Assembly (NCBI GenBank): GCA_964419055.1
Contig: CAYQNU010000008.1
Coordinates: 62,001-126,000, forward strand
Direction of reading: 5' to 3'
From: CAYQNU01 sp964419055
Lineage (GTDB): Bacteria; Bacteroidota; Bacteroidia; Flavobacteriales_D; Parvicellaceae
Length of the DNA stretch: 64,000 nt
This document shows positions 51,874 to 59,911 of the stretch, piece after piece. Below the pieces are notes generated by a model. It ran no database searches. It saw only the letters and a program-made list of their open reading frames with translations, and was not told the origin of the DNA. Each line of letters opens with the position of its first letter. The stretch's first letter is position 1. The position numbers and the translations under genes are program-made.

Positions 51874-51924
51874 GTTTGAGGTTTCGGGTTTGAGGTTTCA
51901 ATACTTCAAACCTTAAACTTCAAA
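51874..51924. repeat. Heptamer-built hairpin at a convergent gene end
   Basis: Four 7-nt units (GTTTGAG type, 51874-51901), a TA loop, then three units of the inverted word (CTTCAAA type, 51904-51924). Folded, it makes a long hairpin that both converging genes (TPR protein and the secreted orphan) could use as terminator. Same 7-bp periodicity as the arrays near fad genes and the aminotransferase, with a different sequence. Confidence 0.65.
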
Positions 51925-51925
51925 T

Positions 51926-52300
51926 CTATTCCACACAATGCCATTTGGTAACAAAAAACACCTCTTTAGTTCCTGCTGGGCAATTACCTTTACCATTAGC
52001 GCCATCTCCCTCAAGGTTTACTTTTTCGTAATAGCCTTCCACTACTATCTTATTTGAGCAACTGACTTCTAAATCAGCGGCATTTTTTAAACGATCAAAG
52101 CAGATGGTTTTCATGGAAGCCATTTTTGAATGGGGTGTGATGTCTAGTTGACCAATGTTGTAACCATAGCAACTCACCGAATGCATCACACCTTTTTTGC
52201 TGTAATATTCACCTGTTAAGGTTATAGTGTCTTGAGCACGAGTTTGTGTTGCAGTTCCTGCCAGCAAAGCAATAAGAATGGTTAAAAGGGCTGATTTCAT
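51926..52300 (-). CDS. Secreted hypothetical protein
   Basis: 124 residues from the ATG at 52300. A start at 52330 would overlap the minus-strand -7 box TATCTTTG (52328-52335). Signal peptide ends near TRAQ. The mature part has five cysteines (SCYGY, ICF, SCS, NCP, HCVE), suggesting disulfides, and a beta-rich pattern. I do not recognise the family. Confidence 0.65.
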   Translation of the reverse strand: MKSALLTILIALLAGTATQTRAQDTITLTGEYYSKKGVMHSVSCYGYNIGQLDITPHSKMASMKTICFDRLKNAADLEVSCSNKIVVEGYYEKVNLEGDGANGKGNCPAGTKEVFFVTKWHCVE

Positions 52301-52327
52301 AATATCGATGTTTTTATGCTTAGTAAA

Positions 52328-52335
52328 CAAAGATA
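52328..52335 (-). promoter_or_regulatory. -7 element of the secreted orphan gene
   Basis: The minus strand reads TATCTTTG, a full match, 27 nt before the ATG at 52300. Confidence 0.5.
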
Positions 52336-52504
52336 ATCCAATTTTTATACCTGAATACTTTGTTTTTAATCGAGCTTGTCAAAAGGTGTTCCAAGAACGA
52401 TTGTTGAATTTTTAGTTGGATTTTAATTGTGTTTTATTTGAAAAAAAAATCAAAAAAGTGAAAATTGAATGAGATTGACTAGTTTAGTGGGGATTTTATC
52501 AGAA

Positions 52505-53647
52505 TTAATTTCCTCCATGCAAATGGCATTTCCCATTAGGACTAAGCGTTTTATTTTTACATCTACTTCCTGCTTTGGTTGTACCTGAACATTGCACTGA
52601 TGAGGAATTAGAATTCTTCGAAGGTTCAGAATTTGTATTTGAATCAATGTGATTTGGATCTTGACTTTCGTGTAAGTAACAATAACCACTTTGATTTAAA
52701 GTTTTATTTTTACAACGAGCACCTTCTTGGGTGTTTCCATTACATTGTATTGAATTTGATTCAGAATTAACAGTTGATTTAGCAGGATTGTTTGAAAAGT
52801 TTTTCCAATTCCAACATTTAATACATAATTCACTTTCAATGATAATTTCATGCTCATCAGGCAATAGATAGAAGAAATCAATGTTTGTAAACTTTTCAAC
52901 ACTATCTATTGTAACAGCATAAGTACTTAGCGGTGCGGTTGAACTTGAATTCGGAATAATAAAACCAATTCCTTTAATACCAGGTTCTCGATAATCAAGT
53001 ATTACTTTATAAAAGTAATCAGGTAAAGAAACCCCATTTTTCCCAACTGTAACAAGACCTTCTTTTAAAACTGGTCCGGTAACAACGTAAACAGAATTAC
53101 ATTCGACAGCCCAAAATCTAACTAATTCCTCTAACTTTTTCCAAATGCCACGGTTAAACCCAGGCTCTTGCGGACTTATATTACTATAATAAAAACTCTC
53201 TATCATAGATTTCTCAGACCAAGCCATATCAGCAGCGGGTGCTAAATGACCTCTGTCATATCCTGTACCTTCGTAATCTTTATCGTTAGCAGTACTTGTT
53301 TTAACTAAAGGGTCGACCAAGAATTTATCTGTTCTTTCATATAATTTAACGGTCTTTTCTTTCGTTAGTTCATAAGCTACCCAATTTGATTGTTCGTGTG
53401 TTTCATTATATGAAAATGAGTATCCAGTATGTGAAATTACCACCTCAGTTGAAATCTTCTTTGGTATTTCTAATTTGTAAACAGGATAAGGCTTAATGTT
53501 GTATAACGGAAGGCTATCTTTATATGCCCAAGTACCATCCTCCCAAAGCAACACTTTTTTACCACCTGCTACGACTGCTTCTTGTTGACCAAAAGAAACT
53601 AGTTGAATTAAAAAAGTAAATGAAAGTAATAGGAATTTTTGCATCAT
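52505..53647 (-). CDS. Secreted DNA/RNA non-specific endonuclease (NUC1 type) with two zinc-knuckle-like repeats
   Basis: 380 residues. Signal peptide (1-20), a linker with 'VLLWEDGTWAYKD', then the beta-beta-alpha-metal nuclease domain with catalytic YDRGHLAPAADM (His of DRGH) and 'SNISPQEPGFNRGIWKKLE' providing the metal Asn. The C-terminal 80 residues hold two copies of a C-x6-C-x-N...C-x-x-H motif (QCNGNTQEGARCKN...GYCYLHE and QCSGTTKAGSRCKN...GKCHLHGG), probably zinc-binding. A role in nutrient DNA uptake or attack on competitors is possible. A minus-strand TACTTTTG box is at 53699-53706. Confidence 0.88.
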   Translation of the reverse strand: MMQKFLLLSFTFLIQLVSFGQQEAVVAGGKKVLLWEDGTWAYKDSLPLYNIKPYPVYKLEIPKKISTEVVISHTGYSFSYNETHEQSNWVAYELTKEKTVKLYERTDKFLVDPLVKTSTANDKDYEGTGYDRGHLAPAADMAWSEKSMIESFYYSNISPQEPGFNRGIWKKLEELVRFWAVECNSVYVVTGPVLKEGLVTVGKNGVSLPDYFYKVILDYREPGIKGIGFIIPNSSSTAPLSTYAVTIDSVEKFTNIDFFYLLPDEHEIIIESELCIKCWNWKNFSNNPAKSTVNSESNSIQCNGNTQEGARCKNKTLNQSGYCYLHESQDPNHIDSNTNSEPSKNSNSSSVQCSGTTKAGSRCKNKTLSPNGKCHLHGGN

Positions 53648-53698
53648 ATCATTAAAATTTTTAAAAACTTAACATAAAATCAGTTAACCTTTTCATTT

Positions 53699-53706
53699 CA
53701 AAAGTA
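53699..53706 (-). promoter_or_regulatory. -7 element of the nuclease gene
   Basis: The minus strand reads TACTTTTG, 51 nt before the ATG. A second identical box lies at 53743-53750; either could be used. Confidence 0.4.
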
Positions 53707-53799
53707 ATTAAAAAATGTAATTAAATCTTTAATGTAATAGAACAAAAGTAAGCTAATATTATATTTTCAATAAAAACTATTTTCCGAATCAATATTTAA

Positions 53800-54654
53800 T
53801 TAAATAAGTTCAACTCCTTTGGAAATAATATTGCCCAGCGCTCCAGCCAGTGAGTTGACGCTGAGCGTTGCTAAAAACTCTTTTATTTTTTCAGCTTTTG
53901 TTTTTTCGCTACTTTTTAAACTTAATATTTTTCTTATTTCTTCAAACTCATTCTTAGTTAAAGTGCTTTCCAATTCATTTATTATTGAAATATGGATTGA
54001 TTGAGTTTGGCTTTGAGATTGAGAAACATTTATGACAATATTATTTGATTTTTCTTCATTTTTTGAATTGTCCAATAAATAGTTGAACATACCATTATCT
54101 ATAAATTCAATTGCTTTTATTTTGTTCATATTCACAATTATTAATGAATCATCTATGTATTGTGAAGTAATCCATTCCAATTCTTCACAAATAAAATTTT
54201 CAAGCTCAACCTTTGTCGCATTGCTTATATCTTTAACCTTTAAAAAGTATTCATTGCTATTATGATATTTAAACAAAAACAAATCATTCAGTTGTTTTAC
54301 TTTTTTTGGAGTTGGTTTTAATCCTTTATGATTTTTTATATCCTTGTACTTAATAAATTCTGAAAACGAATCAAACTCTTTTATGAAATCAAAACCTCCT
54401 CGATTAAATTTAATACAATTTTTATCGAATTTTCCCTGTACTTTTTGACATTCTATTAACCCTAATCTATCAAAACGATTACTTATTTCTATTGATGTCT
54501 CTTCAATATCATTTTCATCATAATTCATATTTTCTAAAAATGTGGCGATAGATAAAAACGGACTATTCGATTTATAAATGGAAAAAAGTTCTTTGGTTGT
54601 TAAATCACATAATTCATCTATGCTAAGATTTAATGTTGTGTCGTTTTTCTTCAT
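53800..54654 (-). CDS. AT-rich orphan protein
   Basis: 284 residues, no signal peptide or TM. Predicted helical: an N-terminal part with a winged-helix-like pattern ('NYDENDIEETSIEISNRFDRLGLIECQKVQGKFDKNCIKFNRGGFDFI'), a Gln/Ser linker (SQSQSQTQS) and a C-terminal helical region 'KAEKIKEFLATLSVNSLAGALGNIISKGVELI'. Codon use is strikingly A/T-ending and Asn/Ile/Lys-rich compared with flanking genes, which suggests acquisition. A minus-strand TACATTTG box is at 54686-54693. Function unknown; a phage-defence or stress role is only a guess from its composition and isolation. Confidence 0.6.
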   Translation of the reverse strand: MKKNDTTLNLSIDELCDLTTKELFSIYKSNSPFLSIATFLENMNYDENDIEETSIEISNRFDRLGLIECQKVQGKFDKNCIKFNRGGFDFIKEFDSFSEFIKYKDIKNHKGLKPTPKKVKQLNDLFLFKYHNSNEYFLKVKDISNATKVELENFICEELEWITSQYIDDSLIIVNMNKIKAIEFIDNGMFNYLLDNSKNEEKSNNIVINVSQSQSQTQSIHISIINELESTLTKNEFEEIRKILSLKSSEKTKAEKIKEFLATLSVNSLAGALGNIISKGVELI

Positions 54655-54685
54655 AAAGCTTAAAATACTATAAACAATTCATTTT

Positions 54686-54693
54686 CAAATGTA
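54686..54693 (-). promoter_or_regulatory. -7 element of the AT-rich orphan
   Basis: The minus strand reads TACATTTG, 31 nt before the ATG at 54654. Confidence 0.45.
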
Positions 54694-54744
54694 ATACTTT
54701 TTATTCTACAACTCTATTCTATATTAAATTATTTTAAATTTCCG

Positions 54745-54786
54745 TATGCGTGCATAACTTTTTTGTTAATTTGTTATGCTTGCATA
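54745..54786 (+). promoter_or_regulatory. Paired MarR operators TATGCnnGCATA
   Basis: Two 12-bp palindromes, TATGCGTGCATA (54745-54756) and TATGCTTGCATA (54775-54786), centred 30 bp apart (about three helical turns). The flanks GTA/AAC make the whole 42-bp block an imperfect larger palindrome. They precede a -7-like box TACATTCG (54798-54805) and the MarR ATG at 54813. Probable binding sites of that MarR protein. Confidence 0.75.
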
Positions 54787-54812
54787 CATTTTTTTTATAC
54801 ATTCGCATCGTA

Positions 54813-55277
54813 ATGAAAGAGAGTAAGAGAATAAAACCTGAAGAATCCATTGATTTCCACATTCGTTGGGCTTGGTACAACATTTCCCGTATGTACAATA
54901 CACAAGCTGCCGACTTTGAAGGTTCGATGTCACTGGGTTACGCGCTGTTGAATATAGAAGAACAAGGTACACCTTCTACCAAGTTGGCACCCAAAATGGG
55001 AATGGAACCCCGTAGTCTCACCCGAATGATCAAAACATTGGAAGAAAACGGTCTCATCACCAAAGAATTTGACCCCACCGACAAACGGTTGGTAAAATTG
55101 TTCTTAACCAAAGAAGGTAAAAAACGAAGAGATTTGGCGAAATCCATCGTTGTCAATTTCAACAAACGCATCCGTGAAGAAATCAATGAAGACGACCTTA
55201 AAACAACCTTTAAGGTGCTGACACAAGTAAACGATATGATCGACAAAAATAAATTATATAGTAAAAACCAACCTTAA
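54813..55277 (+). CDS. MarR family transcriptional regulator of the fad cluster
   Basis: 154 residues from the ATG at 54813; an upstream ATG at 54750 lies inside the operator. Winged helix: 'LAPKMGMEPRSLTRMIKTLEENGLITKEFDPTDKRLVKLFLTKEGKK', with the usual 'DkR...L.LT.eG' wing. It is immediately upstream of fadN on the same strand, so control of beta-oxidation by an acyl-CoA or similar ligand is likely (inference). In Bacillus the equivalent fadNAE operon is under a TetR-type regulator. Confidence 0.88.
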   Translation: MKESKRIKPEESIDFHIRWAWYNISRMYNTQAADFEGSMSLGYALLNIEEQGTPSTKLAPKMGMEPRSLTRMIKTLEENGLITKEFDPTDKRLVKLFLTKEGKKRRDLAKSIVVNFNKRIREEINEDDLKTTFKVLTQVNDMIDKNKLYSKNQP

Positions 55278-55310
55278 AATAATAAGTAAGCAATTAAATT
55301 CAAGTCCAAT

Positions 55311-55345
55311 TACTTTGTACTTTGTACTCAAGACTTTGGACTCCA
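55311..55345 (+). repeat. Five-unit heptamer array (KACTTTG family), copy 1
   Basis: Exactly five 7-nt units, first TACTTTG, last GACTCCA, followed by an A-run. Located in the MarR-fadN spacer, upstream of a second five-unit array. Confidence 0.75.
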
Positions 55346-55400
55346 AAAAAAAAAATTAAACAATAACAAATAAACCGAAGTTCAAAATCTAAACTTTTAA

Positions 55401-55435
55401 TACTTTGTACTTAAGACTTTAGACTTTGTACTTCT
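55401..55435 (+). repeat. Five-unit heptamer array (KACTTTG family), copy 2, fadN leader
   Basis: Five 7-nt units, first TACTTTG, last TACTTCT, then an A-run and the fadN ATG at 55449. The preceding 30 nt (CCGAAGTTCAAAATCT) recur before the fadA copy at 58495, so the leader is a roughly 85-bp dispersed repeat. Confidence 0.78.
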
Positions 55436-55448
55436 AAAAAAAACAAAT

Positions 55449-57836
55449 ATGAAAAGAAGTATCAAAAAAGTGGCTATTCTAGGTTCGGGGGTTATGGGTT
55501 CCCGAATTGCTTGCCATTTTGCCAACGTGGGTTGCGAAGTGCTTCTGCTGGACATTGTGCCAAAAGACGCAGAAGAATCAAAAGACAAAGCAGCTCGCAA
55601 CAAATTGGTGAATGACGCCCTAGATTTTGCCCTTAAATCAAACCCCTCTCCCATTTACAGCAAAAAATTTATCAGTCGCATTTCAACGGGCAACATGACC
55701 GATGATATGGCTAAAATTTCCGATGCCGATTGGATTATTGAAGTGGTCGTAGAACGATTAGACATCAAAAAAATAGTTTTTGAAAATGTGGAGAAATACC
55801 GCAAACCGGGAACGATTATTTCGTCTAACACCTCAGGTATTCCTATCCACCAAATGTTGGAAGGAAGAAGTGAAGATTTTCAAGCAAATTTCTGTGGAAC
55901 TCACTTCTTTAACCCACCACGTTATTTAAAATTATTGGAAATCATTCCTACACCAAAAACGGATGCTTCTTTAATTGAATTTTTGATGGATTACGGTGCT
56001 CGTGTATTAGGAAAAACAATGGTATTGTGTAAAGATACGCCTGCGTTTATTGCCAACCGAGTGGGTGTATATGCCATCCAAGATTTGTTTCACACCGTTA
56101 CCAAAATGGGTTTAACGGTTGAAGAAGTCGATAAATTGACCGGTCCTGCTATGGGTCGTCCAAAATCAGCTACTTTCCGTACGTGTGACGTGGTAGGATT
56201 AGATACCTTGGTTCACGTAGCCAATGGTGTAAAAGCCAATTGCCCAAATGATGAACGCAAAGAAGTGTTTGAAACACCTTCATTTGTTGCCAAAATGGTA
56301 GAGAATGGTTGGTTAGGAAGTAAATCAAAACAAGGATTTTACAAAAAAGTAACGGGAGAAAACGGTAAACCAGAAATTTTGGTATTGGATTTAAATACGT
56401 TAGAATACCGACCTCAAAACAAAGTTAAATACGCTACGTTGGAAGCAGCTAAAGCCGTAAATGACTTAGGTGCTCGAACTAAAGTATTGTTTGCAGGAAA
56501 AGACAAAGCAGGCGATTTTTATAGAAGCGTATTCTGTGGTGTATTTCAATATGTAACCAACCGTATCCCTGAAATTTCGGACGAATTATACAAAATTGAC
56601 GAAGCCCTCAAAGCTGGTTTTGGTTGGGAAATGGGTCCTTACGAAACGTGGGATGCCATTGGATTTGACACTGTAATTGCAAAAATGGAAGAATTGGGTA
56701 AAAAACCTGCACCATTCATCTACGACATGCAAGCTAAAGGAGTAAAATCGTTTTACAAATTAGAAAATGGGTTACGTAAATATTACGATATCAACACAGG
56801 CGAATACAAAGTTATTCCAGGAACGGAAGAACTGTTGTCATTGGCTAACTTAAGAGAAACCAACACCGTATGGAGCAATTCAGATGTACACATCATCCAC
56901 TTGGGAGATGGTATTTTGAATGTAGAATTCCATACCAAAATGAATACCATTGGTGGAGGTGTATTGCAAGGCATCAACAAAGCTATTGATTTAGCTGAAC
57001 AAGGTGAAGAATATAAAGGAGTAGTAATTTCCAATGAAGGAGAAAACTTCTCTGCTGGTGCCAATGTGGGAATGATTTTTATGATGGCTGTGGAGCAAGA
57101 ATACGATGAATTGGATTTTGCTATTCGCGCATTCCAAAACACGATGATGCGTTTGCGTTATTCATCCATTCCTGTTATCGTTGCCCCACACGGACTAGCT
57201 TTGGGTGGTGGTTGCGAAATGTGTTTACACGCTGATAAAGTAATTGCACACGCTGAAACGTATACTGGTTTAGTGGAGTTTGGTGTAGGATTAATACCCG
57301 GTGGTGGCGGAACTAAAGAATTTGCGTTGAGAAATCACGATGATTTGAAAGAAGGCGATATGCGTATCAACAACTTGAGAAATCGTTTCCTTACAGTGGG
57401 GCAAGCCAAAGTGGGAACATCTGCCTATGAAGCTTTTGAATTAGGTTATTACCGTCAAGGAATTGATGAAGTAATTGTATCTAGAGCACATCAATTGGCG
57501 TATGCTAAAGAAGTATGTTTGGATATGGCACTTAAAGGCTATCAACAACCTGCCAAACGAAAAGACATTATTGTTTACGGTAAAGAAGGTTTGGGAATTG
57601 TATATGTTGGAGCGCATTCAATGTGGAGCGGCAAATACATTTCATCACATGATAAATTAATCTCTGAGAAATTAGGATTTGTATTGTGCGGTGGTGATTT
57701 ATCAAGCCCAACAGCCGTTTCTGAGCAATACCTATTGGATTTGGAACGTAAAGCATTTCTTGAACTTTGTACGGAGAAAAAAACCTTGGAAAGAATTCAG
57801 AGTATTTTGACGAGTGGGAAAATTCTTAGAAATTAG
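55449..57836 (+). CDS. fadN: 3-hydroxyacyl-CoA dehydrogenase/enoyl-CoA hydratase (FadN type)
   Basis: 795 residues, bifunctional beta-oxidation enzyme. The dehydrogenase comes first: Rossmann motif GSGVMGSRIACHFA (12-25), 'FFNPPRYLKLLEIIPT', 'KDTPAFIANRVGVY' and a second dehydrogenase C-domain. The crotonase domain is C-terminal (about 480-690: 'VVISNEGENFSAGANVGMI', 'GLALGGGCEMCLHAD', 'GLIPGGGGTKE'). This order, and the length, match Bacillus FadN rather than E. coli FadB/FadJ, which have the crotonase first. It is followed by fadA and fadE, as in the Bacillus fadNAE operon, but interrupted by repeat arrays and small genes. Confidence 0.94.
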   Translation: MKRSIKKVAILGSGVMGSRIACHFANVGCEVLLLDIVPKDAEESKDKAARNKLVNDALDFALKSNPSPIYSKKFISRISTGNMTDDMAKISDADWIIEVVVERLDIKKIVFENVEKYRKPGTIISSNTSGIPIHQMLEGRSEDFQANFCGTHFFNPPRYLKLLEIIPTPKTDASLIEFLMDYGARVLGKTMVLCKDTPAFIANRVGVYAIQDLFHTVTKMGLTVEEVDKLTGPAMGRPKSATFRTCDVVGLDTLVHVANGVKANCPNDERKEVFETPSFVAKMVENGWLGSKSKQGFYKKVTGENGKPEILVLDLNTLEYRPQNKVKYATLEAAKAVNDLGARTKVLFAGKDKAGDFYRSVFCGVFQYVTNRIPEISDELYKIDEALKAGFGWEMGPYETWDAIGFDTVIAKMEELGKKPAPFIYDMQAKGVKSFYKLENGLRKYYDINTGEYKVIPGTEELLSLANLRETNTVWSNSDVHIIHLGDGILNVEFHTKMNTIGGGVLQGINKAIDLAEQGEEYKGVVISNEGENFSAGANVGMIFMMAVEQEYDELDFAIRAFQNTMMRLRYSSIPVIVAPHGLALGGGCEMCLHADKVIAHAETYTGLVEFGVGLIPGGGGTKEFALRNHDDLKEGDMRINNLRNRFLTVGQAKVGTSAYEAFELGYYRQGIDEVIVSRAHQLAYAKEVCLDMALKGYQQPAKRKDIIVYGKEGLGIVYVGAHSMWSGKYISSHDKLISEKLGFVLCGGDLSSPTAVSEQYLLDLERKAFLELCTEKKTLERIQSILTSGKILRN

Positions 57837-58106
57837 ATGAGTATGGAGAGTACAAAGTCTAGAGTACAAAGTCCAAAGTGAGGAAGTTGGAATGGAGTAC
57901 AAAGTCTTGAGTCCAAAGTAAGATTTCGAATAAAATTGATAAATATGCTTTCAATCAAACATAAACAAATAAATTCAATTCTAACTTCTTTATACTTTGA
58001 ACCAAGACTCAAGACTTTGTACTTCTAAAAAAACATAAATAAACAAACCGAAGTCCAACTACTTTGTACTTTGTACTAAAGACTTAAGACTTCTAAAAAA
58101 AATAAA
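57837..58106. repeat. Repeat-filled spacer between fadN and four-helix-bundle gene 1
   Basis: Three heptamer arrays: 57849-57923 in inverted orientation (AGTACAA/AGTCCAA units, about ten), 57993-58026 direct (five units, one 6-nt slip) and 58060-58094 direct (exactly five units, ending GACTTCT plus A-run before the ATG at 58107). The inverted first array can pair with either of the direct ones to form a long stem. Between them is AT-rich DNA without other features. Confidence 0.75.
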
Positions 58107-58466
58107 ATGAATAGATTTAAAAATTTGAAAGTATGGCAAGAAGCAATTGAATTAGCAGTTGATGCTTATAAAATTACAGCTACTTTTCCAAAAGAAGAAA
58201 AATTTGGTTTAATCTCTCAAATTCAACGTGCATCGGTTTCAGTTAGTTCAAACATAGCTGAGGGTGCAGGAAGAAATAACAAAGGAGAATTTAATCAATT
58301 TCTTGGAATAGCACAAGGTTCTTTGTGTGAAGTAGAATCTTTGTTTCATCTTTCAAGTCGATTAGAACTATTAAATTTAGAGGAAGTACAACCTACTAAT
58401 GAACGAATAGATGGAATTCAAAGAATGATTATAAGTCTTCAATCAAGTTTAAACATAAACAAATAA
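58107..58466 (+). CDS. Four-helix bundle protein (23S-rRNA-IVS/S23 family), copy 1
   Basis: 119 residues. Seen: FKNLKVWQEAIELAVDAY, 'FPKEEKFGLISQIQRASVSVSSNIAEGAGR' pattern and 'FNQFLGIAQGSLCEVES', the hallmark words of TIGR02436. Members are found as ORFs in intervening sequences of 23S rRNA genes and at many other sites; their fold resembles the Avd accessory protein of diversity-generating retroelements and forms pentamers. Its role is unknown. It sits inside the fad cluster between fadN and fadA, bracketed by KACTTTG-family heptamer arrays on both sides. Confidence 0.92.
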   Translation: MNRFKNLKVWQEAIELAVDAYKITATFPKEEKFGLISQIQRASVSVSSNIAEGAGRNNKGEFNQFLGIAQGSLCEVESLFHLSSRLELLNLEEVQPTNERIDGIQRMIISLQSSLNINK

Positions 58467-58494
58467 TCCGAAGCCCAAAATCTGGTTCTTAAAT

Positions 58495-58529
58495 ACTTTG
58501 TACTTAAGACTTAAGACTTTGTACTTCTA
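58495..58529 (+). repeat. Five-unit heptamer array (KACTTTG family), fadA leader
   Basis: Five units, first TACTTTG, last TACTTCT, then an A-run and the fadA ATG at 58542. The array and its upstream flank (CCGAAGCCCAAAATCT) closely match the fadN leader at 55365-55448. Confidence 0.78.
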
Positions 58530-58541
58530 AAAAAACAAAAA

Positions 58542-59717
58542 ATGAAAACAGCATATATAGTAGCCGGATACAGAACAGCTGTAGGCAAATCAGGAAAAGG
58601 AGGTTTTCGATTCACTAGAGCAGATGAATTGGGAGCTGACGTAATACGAAAATTAATGGCAGATTTTCCACAATTGGATCCCGAAAGAGTGGATGACGTA
58701 ATTGTGGGTAACGCTACACCCGAGGCAGAGCAAGGATTAAATATTGGAAGAATGATTTCCTTAATGGGATTAAATTCGGATAAAGTACCTGGAATGACGG
58801 TCAATCGCTATTGTTCTTCAGGTTTACAAACCATAGCATTGGCAACGTATCAAATTCAATCAGGTGCAGCTCATTGCATCATTGCAGGCGGAGTTGAAAC
58901 GATGTCTCCGATTCCCTTTGGTGGATGGAGAATTGTACCGAATGCCGATGTGGCCAAATCCAATCCAGATTGGTATTGGGGAATGGGATTAACTGCTGAA
59001 GCGGTGGCGAATGAATTTAAAGTTTCGAGAGAAGATCAAGATGCTTTTTCATTAGGTTCACACGAAAAAGCGTTGAAAGCCATTGCGGAAGGTAAATTTA
59101 AAGATGAAATCGTACCCATTACAGTGGATGAAATCTACTTAGATAAAAACGAAAAACGTCAAGAAAGAAGTTTCATCGTAGACACAGACGAAGGTCCAAG
59201 AGCCTCAAACATGGAAGCTATGGCACGTTTAAAACCCGTTTTCTCAGCAACAGGTTCGGTAACCGCAGGCAACTCTTCTCAAACATCTGATGGAGCTGCT
59301 TTTGTAATGGTAATGTCTGAAGAACTAGTTAAAGAACTAAACATTAAACCTATTGCTCGTATGGTGGGCTATTCTGTAGTGGGTCTTGAACCTAGAATTA
59401 TGGGAATGGGACCCTTGCATGCAGTACCAGCGGTATTGAAACAAACAGGAATGACCTTAAATCAAATTGACCAAATAGAAATGAACGAGGCTTTTGCTTC
59501 ACAAGCCATTGCGTGTATGAGAGGGTTGAATGTAAATCCTGATATTGTAAATGTAAACGGAGGGGCTATTGCGATGGGTCACCCGCTAGGATGTACAGGT
59601 GCTAAACTTTCTGTTCAGTTGTTTAACGAAATGCGCAGACGCAACCAAAAACATGGTATCGTAACGATGTGTGTGGGAACAGGACAAGGAGCAGCAGGGA
59701 TTTTTGAGCTTCTTTAA
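58542..59717 (+). CDS. fadA: Acetyl-CoA C-acyltransferase (3-ketoacyl-CoA thiolase)
   Basis: 391 residues. Thiolytic step of beta-oxidation. Seen: catalytic Cys in NRYCSSGLQTIALA, 'GGVETMSPIPFGG', 'EMNEAFASQA', 'NVNGGAIAMGHPLGCTGAK' with the active His, and the second active Cys in 'MCVGTGQGAAGIFELL'. The length equals Bacillus FadA (391). Third enzyme of the fadN-fadA-fadE set. The ATG follows a repeat leader. Confidence 0.95.
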   Translation: MKTAYIVAGYRTAVGKSGKGGFRFTRADELGADVIRKLMADFPQLDPERVDDVIVGNATPEAEQGLNIGRMISLMGLNSDKVPGMTVNRYCSSGLQTIALATYQIQSGAAHCIIAGGVETMSPIPFGGWRIVPNADVAKSNPDWYWGMGLTAEAVANEFKVSREDQDAFSLGSHEKALKAIAEGKFKDEIVPITVDEIYLDKNEKRQERSFIVDTDEGPRASNMEAMARLKPVFSATGSVTAGNSSQTSDGAAFVMVMSEELVKELNIKPIARMVGYSVVGLEPRIMGMGPLHAVPAVLKQTGMTLNQIDQIEMNEAFASQAIACMRGLNVNPDIVNVNGGAIAMGHPLGCTGAKLSVQLFNEMRRRNQKHGIVTMCVGTGQGAAGIFELL

Positions 59718-59720
59718 GAA

Positions 59721-59855
59721 CGACAATCGATTTTTCGACAATCGACAATCGACAATCGAGGAGAAAAGAGGAAGGACAATCGATTATTCGACTATCGACA
59801 ATCGAGGGGAAGGGAAGAATCGACTATCGATATTCGACTATCGACAGTTGAGAGG
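59721..59855 (+). repeat. CGACAAT heptamer arrays after fadA
   Basis: Three clusters of 7-nt units on the plus strand, consensus CGACAAT/CGACTAT, separated by purine-rich GAGGAGAAAAGAGG-type stretches (59721-59763, 59774-59809, 59821-59855). Some units are 8 nt. The spacer continues with AT-rich sequence to the small gene at 59912. A 71-codon ORF that reads through the array is an artefact of the repeats. Confidence 0.75.
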
Positions 59856-59911
59856 TAAAGCAAGAAGGACAATAAACAAAAGATAATAACTAAAAGTGAA
59901 AAGTAATACTT

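Noticed and set aside
52300..54813. Prophage or integrative element in the AT-rich patch
   Set aside because: No integrase, transposase, att repeats or phage structural genes; only composition supports it.
56783..57142. 119-codon ORF antisense to fadN
   Set aside because: It is a shadow of the strongly coding fadN frame, with no promoter, start context or family similarity.
59671..59886. 71-codon ORF after fadA
   Set aside because: It begins inside fadA in another frame and its sequence is a translation of the CGACAAT heptamers (repeated Asp/Asn/Arg words); no real gene features.
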